This document shows positions 25,031-33,610 of a DNA stretch of 47,442 nucleotides, one piece after another (position 1 is the first letter of the stretch; the number at the start of each line of letters is the position of its first letter). The notes beneath the pieces were generated by a model. It was given only the letters and a program-made list of their open reading frames with translations, did not search any database and was not told the origin of the DNA. The position numbers were made by a program, and so were the translations under genes. The DNA is from Planctomycetota bacterium. Its GTDB lineage: Bacteria; Planctomycetota; Phycisphaerae; UBA1845. The stretch covers positions 1-47,442 of the forward strand of contig BOJX01000011.1 in NCBI GenBank assembly GCA_016860685.1, written 5' to 3'.

Positions 25031-27208
25031 TCATGCGGCGCTGCCGCCCGTCGCCTTCGGCGCGGAACGCCCGATCAGCACGCACCCGGCGGTGAAAATC
25101 GCAATCGCCGGCAACACAACCCCCGCCGGCAAGTGATCCTGCGCACCCTCCTGCGGCTGCGGCAGGAACGAAAACCACTCCCGATGCGCCGCCGACAGGG
25201 TCAGGATCGAGTTGTGCAGGAAGTGGACGACCACGCCGGGCAGGATCGATCGCGTCGTCCAGCACACCCACCCCAGCATCGCGCCGAGCAGAAACGTCAC
25301 CGGCAGCTTCGCAAGGATGAAATGAAACACCGCGAACACCGCGGCGCTGGCCGCAATCGCCGTCATCTTCCGCACCCCGGATCGCATCGCCCCCAGCAGG
25401 AAGCCCCGGAACAACGCCTCCTCGCACACCGCCGGTATCAGACCGAGCATGAGGACCAGTTCGACCGGTGACAGATCGCGCAGCAGTCGTTCCAACGCCG
25501 CGGCGCTGTCCGCCGCGAGTTCCGACATGCCGAACCAGTTGTGCTGAAACACGACCAGCTCACGCGCCACGATCCACGAGGACATCCCCAGCAGCACCGC
25601 CCCCACCCACGCCCCGACGCGCGCACTCCCCAGTCCGAACGCCACGCGTAGATCCACCTTCCAGTACACCGCCACCAGCGCCGGGACCACCACGAACATC
25701 ACCGGCATCGCCGCAAACGTCCGCCGCAGCGCGCCGAGTCCGTCTTCCGCTCCGCGCGTCGATTGCAGCCAGGACTGAAGGAAGAACCACGCCGGAAAGA
25801 GGACCGCCGTCACCACCAGCGCCATCGTCAACGACGGACGCGGCGACGGCTGAATCAACCGCCGATCGAATGTGCTCCGCAAGGACTCGACGTCGGCGAA
25901 AACCACGCTCTCCTTGCCGAAAACCTTCGCGGCGACGGCGACCGCGGCCGAAGCATACAGCGTCGTGGACAGCAGGACGGTCAGCAGCTCCGACGTCCCC
26001 ACCGGCGCGCCGATCAGCAGCTCCCGCGTGAGCAACACCATGTTCCCCACGGGAACGACCAGCATCATGCCCCGCAGCTCCGTCGCCGGCAGCGCCGCGA
26101 ACCCGCCGGGAATCAGCACCGCGAGGATGACCGGCGTGACGTAGTTCTGCGCCTCCTTGAACGTCCGCGCGTAGCTGCACACCGCCATCATGATCGCGGA
26201 CATCAGCACCGCAAAGGGAATCAGGCACAGCAGAATCAGCACAAGCTGCCCGTAAGGGATGCCCTGTCCGGCGACGGCGATCAATTCGTTGAACCCGCCG
26301 AAATACACCGTCGCGCACACGCTGCCGAGGTTCAACGCGGCCCCGAGGATCGCAATCGTCGTCACCACCAGGAACTTCCCGACGATCAGGTCGATCACCG
26401 GAACCGGGCATGCAAGGATCGTCTCCAGCGTTCCGCGCTCCCGCTCCCCCGCGGTGATGTCGATCGCCGGGTAGATCGCCCCCGTGATCGTCATCAGGAC
26501 GAGAATCAGCGGAAGAATCTGCCCGAGGATCGACGACGGCGACGCCAGATTCGTCGCGGTCACCTCGAAGGGATCGAAGTAGGTCGCGGGAAGTCGCAGC
26601 GCCTCGCGGCGTTCGTCGTTGATCCGCGCTGCCACCCGGGCGATCACGTCCTCAAGCCGGGCATGCGCGGTGGCGCTGCGCGGCTCCTCGCGGTCATAAA
26701 GAATCCGAATACGGTTGCGGCGATCCGGCGAGAATGTCAACGCCTCCTCGAACACCACCCCGACGTGGGCCGAGCGGTCTCGAACACACTGCCCGATCTC
26801 CTCAACGCTGGCGCACGGCGTCCAGCTTAATTGAAGCGGGGGCGGCGACGCCGCGGAGTCCTCCACCGCAGCCGCCGGCGCGTCTCCCGGCGCAGGTTCC
26901 GAAGATGCGGCGGGCGTCTTGCTGGCGGGAGTCGCTGACGGTTCGAGCGCCCGGATCCGATCGTATTCATGCTGAAGATGCGCGAGCGACGCCGCCTGCG
27001 GTCCGTCCGCCCCTCCGAGTCCGGCGACGATGATCGCCCGCTGCCCCAGTGCCTGCGTCTGAACCGTAATCGCCTGAAGCGACCCCAGCATCAGCACTGG
27101 ATACAGGAAGATCGGAACCACGATCATCGCGATCAGCGTCCGCCGGTCGCGCAGCAGGTCCACCAGCTCCTTGCCGTAAATTGTGCGCACCCGGCGGCGG
27201 AACGTCAT
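25031..27208 (-). CDS. NatB-type ABC-2 permease fused to CPBP (CAAX-like) protease domain
   Basis: Membrane protein of 725 residues. Residues 1-400 form an ABC-2 exporter subunit: membrane helix near 25-45, a large extracytoplasmic loop (with an Ala/Pro-rich insertion), then helices with ERERGTLETILACPVP, typical of NatB. Residues 480-720 form a CPBP intramembrane protease module: E596-E597 ALF R601, His629 in FAVFH and the HFLHN motif (662-666). The start ATG overlaps the stop of the ATPase gene by four bases (ATGA), so the two are translationally coupled. NatAB exports sodium in Bacillus, but the substrate here is unknown; the protease might process a peptide or protein exported by the transporter. 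Both active-site sets look intact. Confidence 0.9.
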   Translation of the reverse strand: MTFRRRVRTIYGKELVDLLRDRRTLIAMIVVPIFLYPVLMLGSLQAITVQTQALGQRAIIVAGLGGADGPQAASLAHLQHEYDRIRALEPSATPASKTPAASSEPAPGDAPAAAVEDSAASPPPLQLSWTPCASVEEIGQCVRDRSAHVGVVFEEALTFSPDRRNRIRILYDREEPRSATAHARLEDVIARVAARINDERREALRLPATYFDPFEVTATNLASPSSILGQILPLILVLMTITGAIYPAIDITAGERERGTLETILACPVPVIDLIVGKFLVVTTIAILGAALNLGSVCATVYFGGFNELIAVAGQGIPYGQLVLILLCLIPFAVLMSAIMMAVCSYARTFKEAQNYVTPVILAVLIPGGFAALPATELRGMMLVVPVGNMVLLTRELLIGAPVGTSELLTVLLSTTLYASAAVAVAAKVFGKESVVFADVESLRSTFDRRLIQPSPRPSLTMALVVTAVLFPAWFFLQSWLQSTRGAEDGLGALRRTFAAMPVMFVVVPALVAVYWKVDLRVAFGLGSARVGAWVGAVLLGMSSWIVARELVVFQHNWFGMSELAADSAAALERLLRDLSPVELVLMLGLIPAVCEEALFRGFLLGAMRSGVRKMTAIAASAAVFAVFHFILAKLPVTFLLGAMLGWVCWTTRSILPGVVVHFLHNSILTLSAAHREWFSFLPQPQEGAQDHLPAGVVLPAIAIFTAGCVLIGRSAPKATGGSAA

Positions 27209-27969
27209 GACACCGCTCCCGCCGGCGCGGTCGCCTCCGCGCCCTCCGCCGCCAGCTTCAGGAAGATCGCGCTCAGCCGCGACAGCCCGGTGCGCCGCTG
27301 AAGCTCCTCCAGCGTCCCCTCGGCGATCAGGCGTCCGTGGTGCAGGAATCCGATCCGGTCGCAGAGCAGCTCTGCTTCGTCCAGGTAATGCGTCGAGAGC
27401 AGGATCGTCTTTCCCTCGTCGCCGGCGCGGCGGATGAAGTCCAGAATCAGGCGGTTGCTGATCACGTCCAGCCCCAGCGTCGGCTCGTCCATCACCAGCA
27501 CCGGAGGGTCCGCCACCAGCACCCGCCCGATGTTCACCCGCTGACGCTGCCCGGTGGACAGGCTCCCGCAACGCAGGTCGGCGAACTCCCGCATGTCCAG
27601 CCAGTTCACCAGGTGCTCGGCGCGCCGACGCGCGGCCGGGCGGTCCATCCCGTGAAGCTCGGCGAAGTATTGCAGCAGCTCCCGCGGCGTCAGGCGAAGG
27701 TACAACCCCGTGTTCGCGGTCAGAAACCCGAGGACGCGCTTCACCTCAAAAGGCTGGGTGGCGACGTCATACCCGGCGAGCCGGGCGGAACCCGACGTCG
27801 GCAGAATCATCCCTGACAGCATCCGCAGCGTCGTCGTCTTCCCCGCGCCGTTCGGCCCCAGAAGTCCGAAGATCTCTCCGCGCGCCACCCGGAACGACAA
27901 TCCGTCCACCGCCCGCTTCTGACCGCCCGCGACCGGAAAGGATTTGACCAGATTGTCGGCAACGACCAT
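27205..27969 (-). CDS. ABC transporter ATPase, NatA-like
   Basis: Cytoplasmic ATPase of 254 residues powering the adjacent permease. Walker A GPNGAGKTT at 38-46, signature LSTGQRQRV, Walker B VLVMDEPTLGLD and switch His in LLSTHYLDEAE are all present. The reading frame runs 50 codons further upstream, but that part is Pro/Arg-rich. An in-frame GTG two codons earlier is also possible, and the ribosome-site-like GGTGGAG touches the ATG, so the exact start is not settled. A TACAAT about 15 bases upstream could be a -10 element. It lies 55 bases after the AsmA-like gene on the same strand; gene order is AsmA-like, ATPase, permease-protease. Confidence 0.9.
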   Translation of the reverse strand: MVVADNLVKSFPVAGGQKRAVDGLSFRVARGEIFGLLGPNGAGKTTTLRMLSGMILPTSGSARLAGYDVATQPFEVKRVLGFLTANTGLYLRLTPRELLQYFAELHGMDRPAARRRAEHLVNWLDMREFADLRCGSLSTGQRQRVNIGRVLVADPPVLVMDEPTLGLDVISNRLILDFIRRAGDEGKTILLSTHYLDEAELLCDRIGFLHHGRLIAEGTLEELQRRTGLSRLSAIFLKLAAEGAEATAPAGAVS

Positions 27970-28024
27970 CTCCACCGGGCGCGGATTGTAACGACGACCC
28001 TGCCGCGTCACACCCGGGGTGTTT

Positions 28025-29581
28025 TCACGGTTGAGGGTCTGACTCGGATTCGGGGGGCCGACGCGCGGGCGCCGTGAAGCGCCCGTGCAACCACCAGGTC
28101 CGCACATCCTCCACGTCATACCGCTGTCCGCGCGCCTTCAGCCACGCCAGCGGCTCGGGCACGGTGAACGTCCGGTCCGGCTGGCGCACCAGCCCCACCT
28201 CCCGGTCAAAGAGGCGAACCGTCAGCAGCGTCTGATTCTCGTACCCGTGCGTCCCGAAGATGCGCAATTGATCGCCCTGAAGCTGAAGTCGCGCCCCGAA
28301 CCGCGCGTACTCGACGCGCTCCGGCAGCATTGACGAGACATCCACGCCGAGCAGCTCCTTCGCCGCGGAGGCGAGCATCTCCCGGTCAAGGTATCCCGGA
28401 CCCTCCGGTGGCGGGTGGACGTTGATCACCAGGTCGGCGTACTCCACTCGATCGTCGTTGATGATGATCGAGGTAATGACGATCTCGGCTACGCCCGTCG
28501 CTTTCCCGCGCCCGACCAGTTCGCTGATCGGCTCCAGCGAAAGTCCGGCGAGATACCCGGACGCCGAAAGATGACGGATCGACTTCCCCGCGACGTTCAG
28601 ACGCCGCACGTTCAGATGCAGTCGGCTCGTTCCCTGCGGATCGAAGACCGGCCAGATCTGCCCCGGGCGCATCGCCGCGATCTCGCCGGCACACTCCACC
28701 GCCCGCACTTTCCGGTCGGCGACCTCGAAGCGGTCTACGTCAAGGTGCGCCCGGCCGTCAAAGGGCCCGCCCGGCACGCGCCCCGTCAACTCCGCAAGCT
28801 CCGCACCCAGCAATTCCCCCACGAACGTCCAGACCGGAACGCCGTCTTCCGGCGCAAAGCGCAGGCGACCGCTGACCTCTCCCGACTTCGCCGCCCCCCC
28901 CAGCACCTGCTCCAAACCTGCCGCGTCCAGCGCCATCCGCGGGATCGACAATTCCACGTCGTGAAAATCCAGCGCCGCTCCCGAGGTGAACCGCGCCGTG
29001 ATCGAGATCGGCGACCTCACTTCCCGGCCGTTCAGCGCCCGGCACTTCAACCGCGCTTCGCCCTCCCCCTGCTCCGTGAAGTCAATGACCCCGGCCGCAT
29101 TCTCAGCGCGCACCTCGAAGTCGTCCTGAACCCACCGGAAATCGAAATCCTCGAGGCGCACCCGGCGAAGACCCAACTCCGCGAAGTCGTGCTGAAGCCC
29201 AGCCGCGATCAACCGCTCGTACTCGTACCGCCGCCACTCCGGCGTCCCCACCACCAGCCACCCCGACCGCAGATGCAGGTGATACCCCGGCTCGTCCCCG
29301 ACAAGCTGCTCCACCCAGGTCGCTCGGTCGCACGCGAACACGTGCGGCCCGCCGTCCCACAACCGCGCCGCCACGTCTCGGAACGCCTGCCCGTGAAACG
29401 AAAGCGGCTCGAGCGCGCCGAACGCCACGGGCATCCCCATCCAGGTGCTGATCTCCGCTTCGATCCGGCGATGATTCGCCTCGCTTCGGAGGTACCACGC
29501 GTAGGCGAACGTGCCTCCGAAGGCTCCGATCGGGCAAAGCAGCGTCAGCGCCAGGATGAAGCGTTTTCCGCCGGACGACAT
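28025..29581 (-). CDS. AsmA-like envelope protein with N-terminal membrane anchor
   Basis: Protein of 518 residues with one membrane helix near 8-29 (ILALTLLCPIGAFGGTFAYAWYL), the rest extracytoplasmic. The body is rich in short amphipathic strands (VRLEDFDFRWVQDDF, ITARFTSGAALDFHDVEL, HLDVDRFEV, LHLNVRRLNV) and ends with GVDVSSMLPERVEYARFGARLQLQ, which resembles the AsmA/TamB-type repeating beta-taco fold that moves lipids between membranes. Similarity is structural-looking rather than motif based. The ATG begins the anchor directly; the open frame upstream is antisense-like. It lies between the amidohydrolase (38 bases) and the ABC ATPase on the same strand. A role in lipid or glycolipid handling with the transporter is an inference. 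Confidence 0.6.
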   Translation of the reverse strand: MSSGGKRFILALTLLCPIGAFGGTFAYAWYLRSEANHRRIEAEISTWMGMPVAFGALEPLSFHGQAFRDVAARLWDGGPHVFACDRATWVEQLVGDEPGYHLHLRSGWLVVGTPEWRRYEYERLIAAGLQHDFAELGLRRVRLEDFDFRWVQDDFEVRAENAAGVIDFTEQGEGEARLKCRALNGREVRSPISITARFTSGAALDFHDVELSIPRMALDAAGLEQVLGGAAKSGEVSGRLRFAPEDGVPVWTFVGELLGAELAELTGRVPGGPFDGRAHLDVDRFEVADRKVRAVECAGEIAAMRPGQIWPVFDPQGTSRLHLNVRRLNVAGKSIRHLSASGYLAGLSLEPISELVGRGKATGVAEIVITSIIINDDRVEYADLVINVHPPPEGPGYLDREMLASAAKELLGVDVSSMLPERVEYARFGARLQLQGDQLRIFGTHGYENQTLLTVRLFDREVGLVRQPDRTFTVPEPLAWLKARGQRYDVEDVRTWWLHGRFTAPARRPPESESDPQP

Positions 29582-29619
29582 AACCACCACGCAGGATTGT
29601 TCGCGTACGCTACGCTTCC

Positions 29620-30864
29620 TCAACCCGCGGCGACAGGTTCCGACGGATACACACGCTTTCCGGCGATGTACGTCGCCGTCGGCGCGCTCGCTCCGTCGAG
29701 GATCCGGTCGAGAACCGCCTTCTTCCCTGGCGGCGCGGGTACCGCAACCAGGTCCGCCCAGCGCCGCGGCATCAACGCGCCGATCTGATCGTCCAGCCCC
29801 AGCGCCTTCGTCCCCGCCAGCGTTCCGAGCCGCACCAGCGTTTCCGCCGAAATGTCCGGGTATGCGCGGCGCACGTGCCGCAACTCTTCCAGCACCGACA
29901 GGGACGGGTTGGACGCCAGGCTGTCCGTGCCGATGCACACATTGATGCCTCGCGCGAGCATCTCCCGGAACCGGTGCGGCGGATGCCCGAACGCCGCGTG
30001 CGTGCGCGGGCAGTAGGCGACGCTCGGTCCATGTTCCGCCAACACGGCAAGCTGCGCATCCGTCACGTAGTTCACATGCGCCAGGAGCGTCTTCGACGAA
30101 AGCAGCCCCTCCCGCTCCAGCCACGTCACCGGGTCCACGCCCGGCGTGTCCACGCGATCATCCCAGACCTTCATGCGCATCAGGAACTCCCGGAAGTCCC
30201 CGTCCCCGGCGACGGCAAAGCGCTCCTCCTGCGCAGTCTCCAGCAGGTGCATGCAGACCGGCGCGCCGATCTCGCGCGCCGCCTCCGCGCACCGCCTCAG
30301 CGCTGCGGGCTCGATCGTATACGGCGCGTGCGGAGAAACGCCGACGCGCAGCCGCGGCGCCGCCCACTCCGCCGCCAGCGCCGCCGCAAGGCGCCTTTCC
30401 AGCATGGATCGGCGCTGCCCGATCGCGATGACTTCCCCGAACGACACGGATCGCAGGTGCGACCGGGCCAGCATCGGGCGCGTCCAGTCCGGCGTGGTCG
30501 TCACGTCGCCGATCGCCGTCACTCCGCATGCCAGGCTCTCCTCGATCCCCCGCCGCACCGCTTCCGCCGTCGAAGTCTCATCCGGCGCGGCGGCGCTCCG
30601 CTTCTGCATCAGCGCGCTTAACCACGGGATGAACAACCCTTGCGGCGGAACCTGACCGTGAAGATCGCTCAGATCAAGGTGCGTATGCGCGTTGACGAAC
30701 CCGGGCAGCAGAACCGTGTCGCCCAGATCTACCAGCTCGCCCGTCGCCCCGCGCAGCGCCGCAAAAGGCCCGACCTCGACGATCTTCCCGCCTTCCGCGA
30801 CGACCGCGCCGTTCTCGATCGCCGAGCCTTCGACCGGATAGACCCACTTCGCCCGAAATATCAC
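29620..30864 (-). CDS. amidohydrolase, aminofutalosine/SAH-deaminase-like (COG0402 type)
   Basis: TIM-barrel metal-dependent deaminase or hydrolase of 414 residues. Metal and substrate residues are visible: His60 and His62 in NAHTHLDLS, SPHAPYT at 177-183, His206 with Glu209 in MHLLETAQEE, His263 in LLAHVNY and Asp314 in IGTDSLASNP. The composite beta-sandwich is formed by the N-terminal 50 residues and the C-terminal ADLVAV region. These motifs are shared by 5'-deoxyadenosine/SAH/MTA deaminases and aminofutalosine deaminases, so an adenosine-like substrate is likely but unproven. It is the first of four minus-strand genes with short gaps, and upstream lies the gat cluster 62 bases away. No mqn genes are visible to support menaquinone synthesis. 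Confidence 0.85.
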   Translation of the reverse strand: MIFRAKWVYPVEGSAIENGAVVAEGGKIVEVGPFAALRGATGELVDLGDTVLLPGFVNAHTHLDLSDLHGQVPPQGLFIPWLSALMQKRSAAAPDETSTAEAVRRGIEESLACGVTAIGDVTTTPDWTRPMLARSHLRSVSFGEVIAIGQRRSMLERRLAAALAAEWAAPRLRVGVSPHAPYTIEPAALRRCAEAAREIGAPVCMHLLETAQEERFAVAGDGDFREFLMRMKVWDDRVDTPGVDPVTWLEREGLLSSKTLLAHVNYVTDAQLAVLAEHGPSVAYCPRTHAAFGHPPHRFREMLARGINVCIGTDSLASNPSLSVLEELRHVRRAYPDISAETLVRLGTLAGTKALGLDDQIGALMPRRWADLVAVPAPPGKKAVLDRILDGASAPTATYIAGKRVYPSEPVAAG

Positions 30865-30926
30865 GACTCCGGCCTCCCTTCCCGAGGGCGACTCGTGTTC
30901 GCCCGCACCTCACAAGGGGCACCCGC

Positions 30927-31694
30927 CTATCTCGCTCTCCCAGCCCCTTCCGTTGCGCGATGATACTCGATCACTCGCCCGTCCACCTCAAAACCTGCTG
31001 CCTTGAACCGGGCAAGCCGCTCCCCTCGTTCCACGGCCAGCGGCAGGCAGATCGTCCGCATTTGCAGACGCTGCGCCAGCGCCAGCACGTGCGACAGGAG
31101 CGCCCGCTCGACGGTCGCCTCGTCCGTCCCCGCAAGGATCTCCGGCTCGATGATCCGCCCGATGTCGCCGACCTGGTGCAGCGCGATCCGCCCCGCCGGA
31201 CCGCCGTCCTGAAGCGCGACGAACGCATCCAGCGACGCGTCGTCCAGCCGGGCGACCCCCGCCGCTTTCGCCTCTGGCGCGTCGCCGAACGTGGCCTCGT
31301 AGGCGCCCCGCATCGCCCGCGCCGGCAGAATACGAACCTGCGGCGCGGGATTCAGATGAACCCACCGTGACAAGGTCAGACAGACGTACTCGATCTCGTC
31401 GAACCCTCTCTCGCTCAGGAATGACCCCAGCCCGTCGATCCGCCGACCCTCGGCCGGCGCCCAGCGATGACACGTCAGCCCCCGACCCGCAAAAAAGGAC
31501 TCCGCCTCTTCAAAGGCCTCTTCCGACCGGCGTCCTGGCGGCAGAATCACCTCTCGAAACTGATTCACCTCCGGCAGCGCCGAAAATCGTTCGCAAACGA
31601 ACGCCACCCCGAGATCCAGCGTGTGACGCTCGCAGAGCTGACCGCAGTACGCCTGATTCGACCGCAGGATCGATCCCACCGTCGTGTGCGTCAT
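30927..31694 (-). CDS. GNAT-like hypothetical protein
   Basis: Protein of 255 residues without a sure family. The C-terminal half has the order seen in GNAT acetyltransferases: FVALQDGGPAGRIALHQVGDIGRI (strands 2-4), a helix VERALLSHVLALAQRL, a strand RTICLPLAVE, then LARFKAAGFEVDGRVIEYHR, the classic GF turn and last strand. The acetyl-CoA loop is not clear. The N-terminal 110 residues (QLCERHTLDLGVAFVCERF, SFLSERGFDEIEYVCL) look like a first, degenerate GNAT repeat. Its ATG overlaps the gatA stop by four bases (ATGA), so it is translated with gatA. Its link to tRNA amidation is unknown. Confidence 0.55.
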   Translation of the reverse strand: MTHTTVGSILRSNQAYCGQLCERHTLDLGVAFVCERFSALPEVNQFREVILPPGRRSEEAFEEAESFFAGRGLTCHRWAPAEGRRIDGLGSFLSERGFDEIEYVCLTLSRWVHLNPAPQVRILPARAMRGAYEATFGDAPEAKAAGVARLDDASLDAFVALQDGGPAGRIALHQVGDIGRIIEPEILAGTDEATVERALLSHVLALAQRLQMRTICLPLAVERGERLARFKAAGFEVDGRVIEYHRATEGAGRAR

Positions 31695-33157
31695 GCGGCG
31701 GCCTCCGTCGCAAGAAACGCCGGCGGAACGCAGCGATGATGATCCGTCGCGAGCTGAAACTGATGCGCCGTCTGAAGCAGCCGAGCCTCGCCGAACACCG
31801 GACCCATCAATTGCAACCCGATCGGCAGCCCCCGCGCGTCAAATCCGCAAGGCACGCTGATCCCGCAGATTCCCGCAAGGTTCGCCGGGATCGTGTAAAC
31901 GTCGCTCAGATACATCGCCAGCGGATCCGAAGTCTTCTCCCCAAGGCAAAACGCCGTCGTCGGCGTTACCGGCCCGGCGATCACGTCCACTTCCGAAAAC
32001 GCACGCTCAAAGTCGCCCCGGATCAGCGTTCGAACGCGCGAAGCCTTGTCGTAATAAGCGTCGTAATAACCGCTCGACAGCGCGTGCGTTCCGATCATGA
32101 TCCGCCGCTTCACTTCTGCCCCCAGCCCCTGACCGCGCGACGCCTTGTACACCTCGATCAGGTCGGCTCCCTCCGCGCGCCTCCCGTAACGGAGGCCGTC
32201 GAACCGTGCAAGATTGCTCGACGCTTCCGCCGGCGCGACGAGGTAGTAGCACGCAGCCGCATATTCCGTGTGCGGAAGTGTGATGTCCTTCGTTCGCGCG
32301 CCCAGCGTCCGCAACACGTCGATCGCGCCGTGGACCGCCGCCTCAACCTCGGTGCTGAGTCCCTCCCCGAAATACTCGCGCGGCAGGCCGATCCGGAGCC
32401 CGCCGATCGGTGCGTCGATCGCCGACACGTAGTCCGGCGGGGCATCCGGCGCGGAGGTCGAGTCCCGCGCGTCCGGTCCGGCAAGAACGTTCATCAGGAG
32501 CGCGGCATCCCGCGCGTCCGTAGTGATCGGCCCGACCTGATCGAGACTGCTCCCGAACGCAACCAGTCCGAACCGCGAGACGCGGCCGTATCCGGGTTTC
32601 AACCCGGTGACGCCGCACAGCGCGGCCGGCTGGCGGATCGAACCTCCCGTGTCGCTGCCCAGCGCCGCCGGAACGAGACGCGCCGCCACCGCCGCGGCGG
32701 ACCCGCCGGAAGACCCGCCGGGAACCCGCTCCGGATCCCACGGATTCCGCGTCGGACCGAACGCGCTGTTCTCCGTGCTGCTACCCATCGCGAACTCATC
32801 AAGGTTGGTCTTACCGACGACGATCGCTCCAGCACGCTCAAGGCGCCGCACGACTTCCGCGTCATAAAGCGATGAAAACCCCGCCAGCATCGCGGATCCG
32901 CACGTCGTCGGTGCAAAAGAGGTGCAGAGGTTGTCCTTCACGGCGATCGGCACGCCGCATAACGGCCCCAGGGCTTCGCCTCTTGAACGTGCTTCGTCGA
33001 TCCGCCGCGCCGCCGCAAGCGATCGCTCCGCGTCCACGTGCAGGAACGCGCAGATCTCCGCCGCCGCGCCGATCCGCTTAAGACAGTCGCGCATCACATC
33101 CTCGGCAAGTACGCGCCCGCGCCGAACCCCCTCTGCCGTCTCAAATACGGTGAGCAC
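31691..33157 (-). CDS. gatA: Asp-tRNA(Asn)/Glu-tRNA(Gln) amidotransferase subunit A
   Basis: Amidase-signature subunit of 488 residues that releases ammonia from glutamine for transamidation of mischarged Glu-tRNA(Gln) and/or Asp-tRNA(Asn) in the GatCAB complex. The Ser-cisSer-Lys triad is intact: Lys74 in GVPIAVKDN, Ser149 in GGSSGGS and Ser173 in GSDTGGS, with spacings of 75 and 24 as in known GatA. LKPGYGRVSRFGLVAFGSSLDQ and the C-terminal LPIGLQLMG are also typical. It starts three bases after gatC, so the two are coupled. gatB is not in the window, which is common when the B subunit is encoded elsewhere. Housekeeping translation function. Confidence 0.97.
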   Translation of the reverse strand: MLTVFETAEGVRRGRVLAEDVMRDCLKRIGAAAEICAFLHVDAERSLAAARRIDEARSRGEALGPLCGVPIAVKDNLCTSFAPTTCGSAMLAGFSSLYDAEVVRRLERAGAIVVGKTNLDEFAMGSSTENSAFGPTRNPWDPERVPGGSSGGSAAAVAARLVPAALGSDTGGSIRQPAALCGVTGLKPGYGRVSRFGLVAFGSSLDQVGPITTDARDAALLMNVLAGPDARDSTSAPDAPPDYVSAIDAPIGGLRIGLPREYFGEGLSTEVEAAVHGAIDVLRTLGARTKDITLPHTEYAAACYYLVAPAEASSNLARFDGLRYGRRAEGADLIEVYKASRGQGLGAEVKRRIMIGTHALSSGYYDAYYDKASRVRTLIRGDFERAFSEVDVIAGPVTPTTAFCLGEKTSDPLAMYLSDVYTIPANLAGICGISVPCGFDARGLPIGLQLMGPVFGEARLLQTAHQFQLATDHHRCVPPAFLATEAAA

Positions 33158-33160
33158 GCC

Positions 33161-33460
33161 TCATGCCTCCCCGTCTGCGAGCACCTTCGGCACTTTGAAG
33201 AACCCCTGATCCACGCTCGGCGCATTGCGAAGCGCCAGGTCCGGTCCGCAACCCGCCGCCGGGACGTCGTCCCGCAGAACATCCTGAAGCGCCAGAGCAT
33301 GAGCCGTGGGCGGGACGTCCGCCGTCGGCGCTGTTCCGAGACGCTCAAAGTAGTCGAGAATGCTCGCAAGCTGGCCGACGTACGCAGCCGCCTCGTCCTC
33401 CGTAAGGTTCAGTCGCGCCAGGTGCGCGACGCGTCGAACGTCTTCAAGCGCCAGGGACAC
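33161..33460 (-). CDS. gatC: Asp-tRNA(Asn)/Glu-tRNA(Gln) amidotransferase subunit C
   Basis: Small 99-residue subunit that wraps around GatA and stabilises the GatCAB complex. Typical sequence: VRRVAHLARLNLTEDEAAAY near the start, LASILDYFERL, and a late LRDDVP (family LRPD/LREDVV); the ending FFKVPKVL matches the conserved FFKVPKVIE of GatC. Length is normal. It begins the gatC-gatA-GNAT-like operon. The region to its right (150 bases, shared with the divergent ATP-grasp gene) should hold its promoter, but I see no clear one. Confidence 0.95.
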   Translation of the reverse strand: MSLALEDVRRVAHLARLNLTEDEAAAYVGQLASILDYFERLGTAPTADVPPTAHALALQDVLRDDVPAAGCGPDLALRNAPSVDQGFFKVPKVLADGEA

Positions 33461-33610
33461 CCTTGTTCTCCCGAGGAATCCGGTTCAAGGCGGCGCCGCG
33501 TCGGATTCAGCTCCCGCCGCCCTTGCTGCAGGTTCCATCGTGGCGCGCCCCCGCGCCGCGGTCAACCGACCCGCTGGTCACGCCGCCGCGCGGCTGTAAG
33601 ATGCCCCGCG

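Noticed and set aside
31367..32875. Long plus-strand frame opposite gatA
   Set aside because: Arg/Pro-rich without domain features and antisense to a well-defined GatA.
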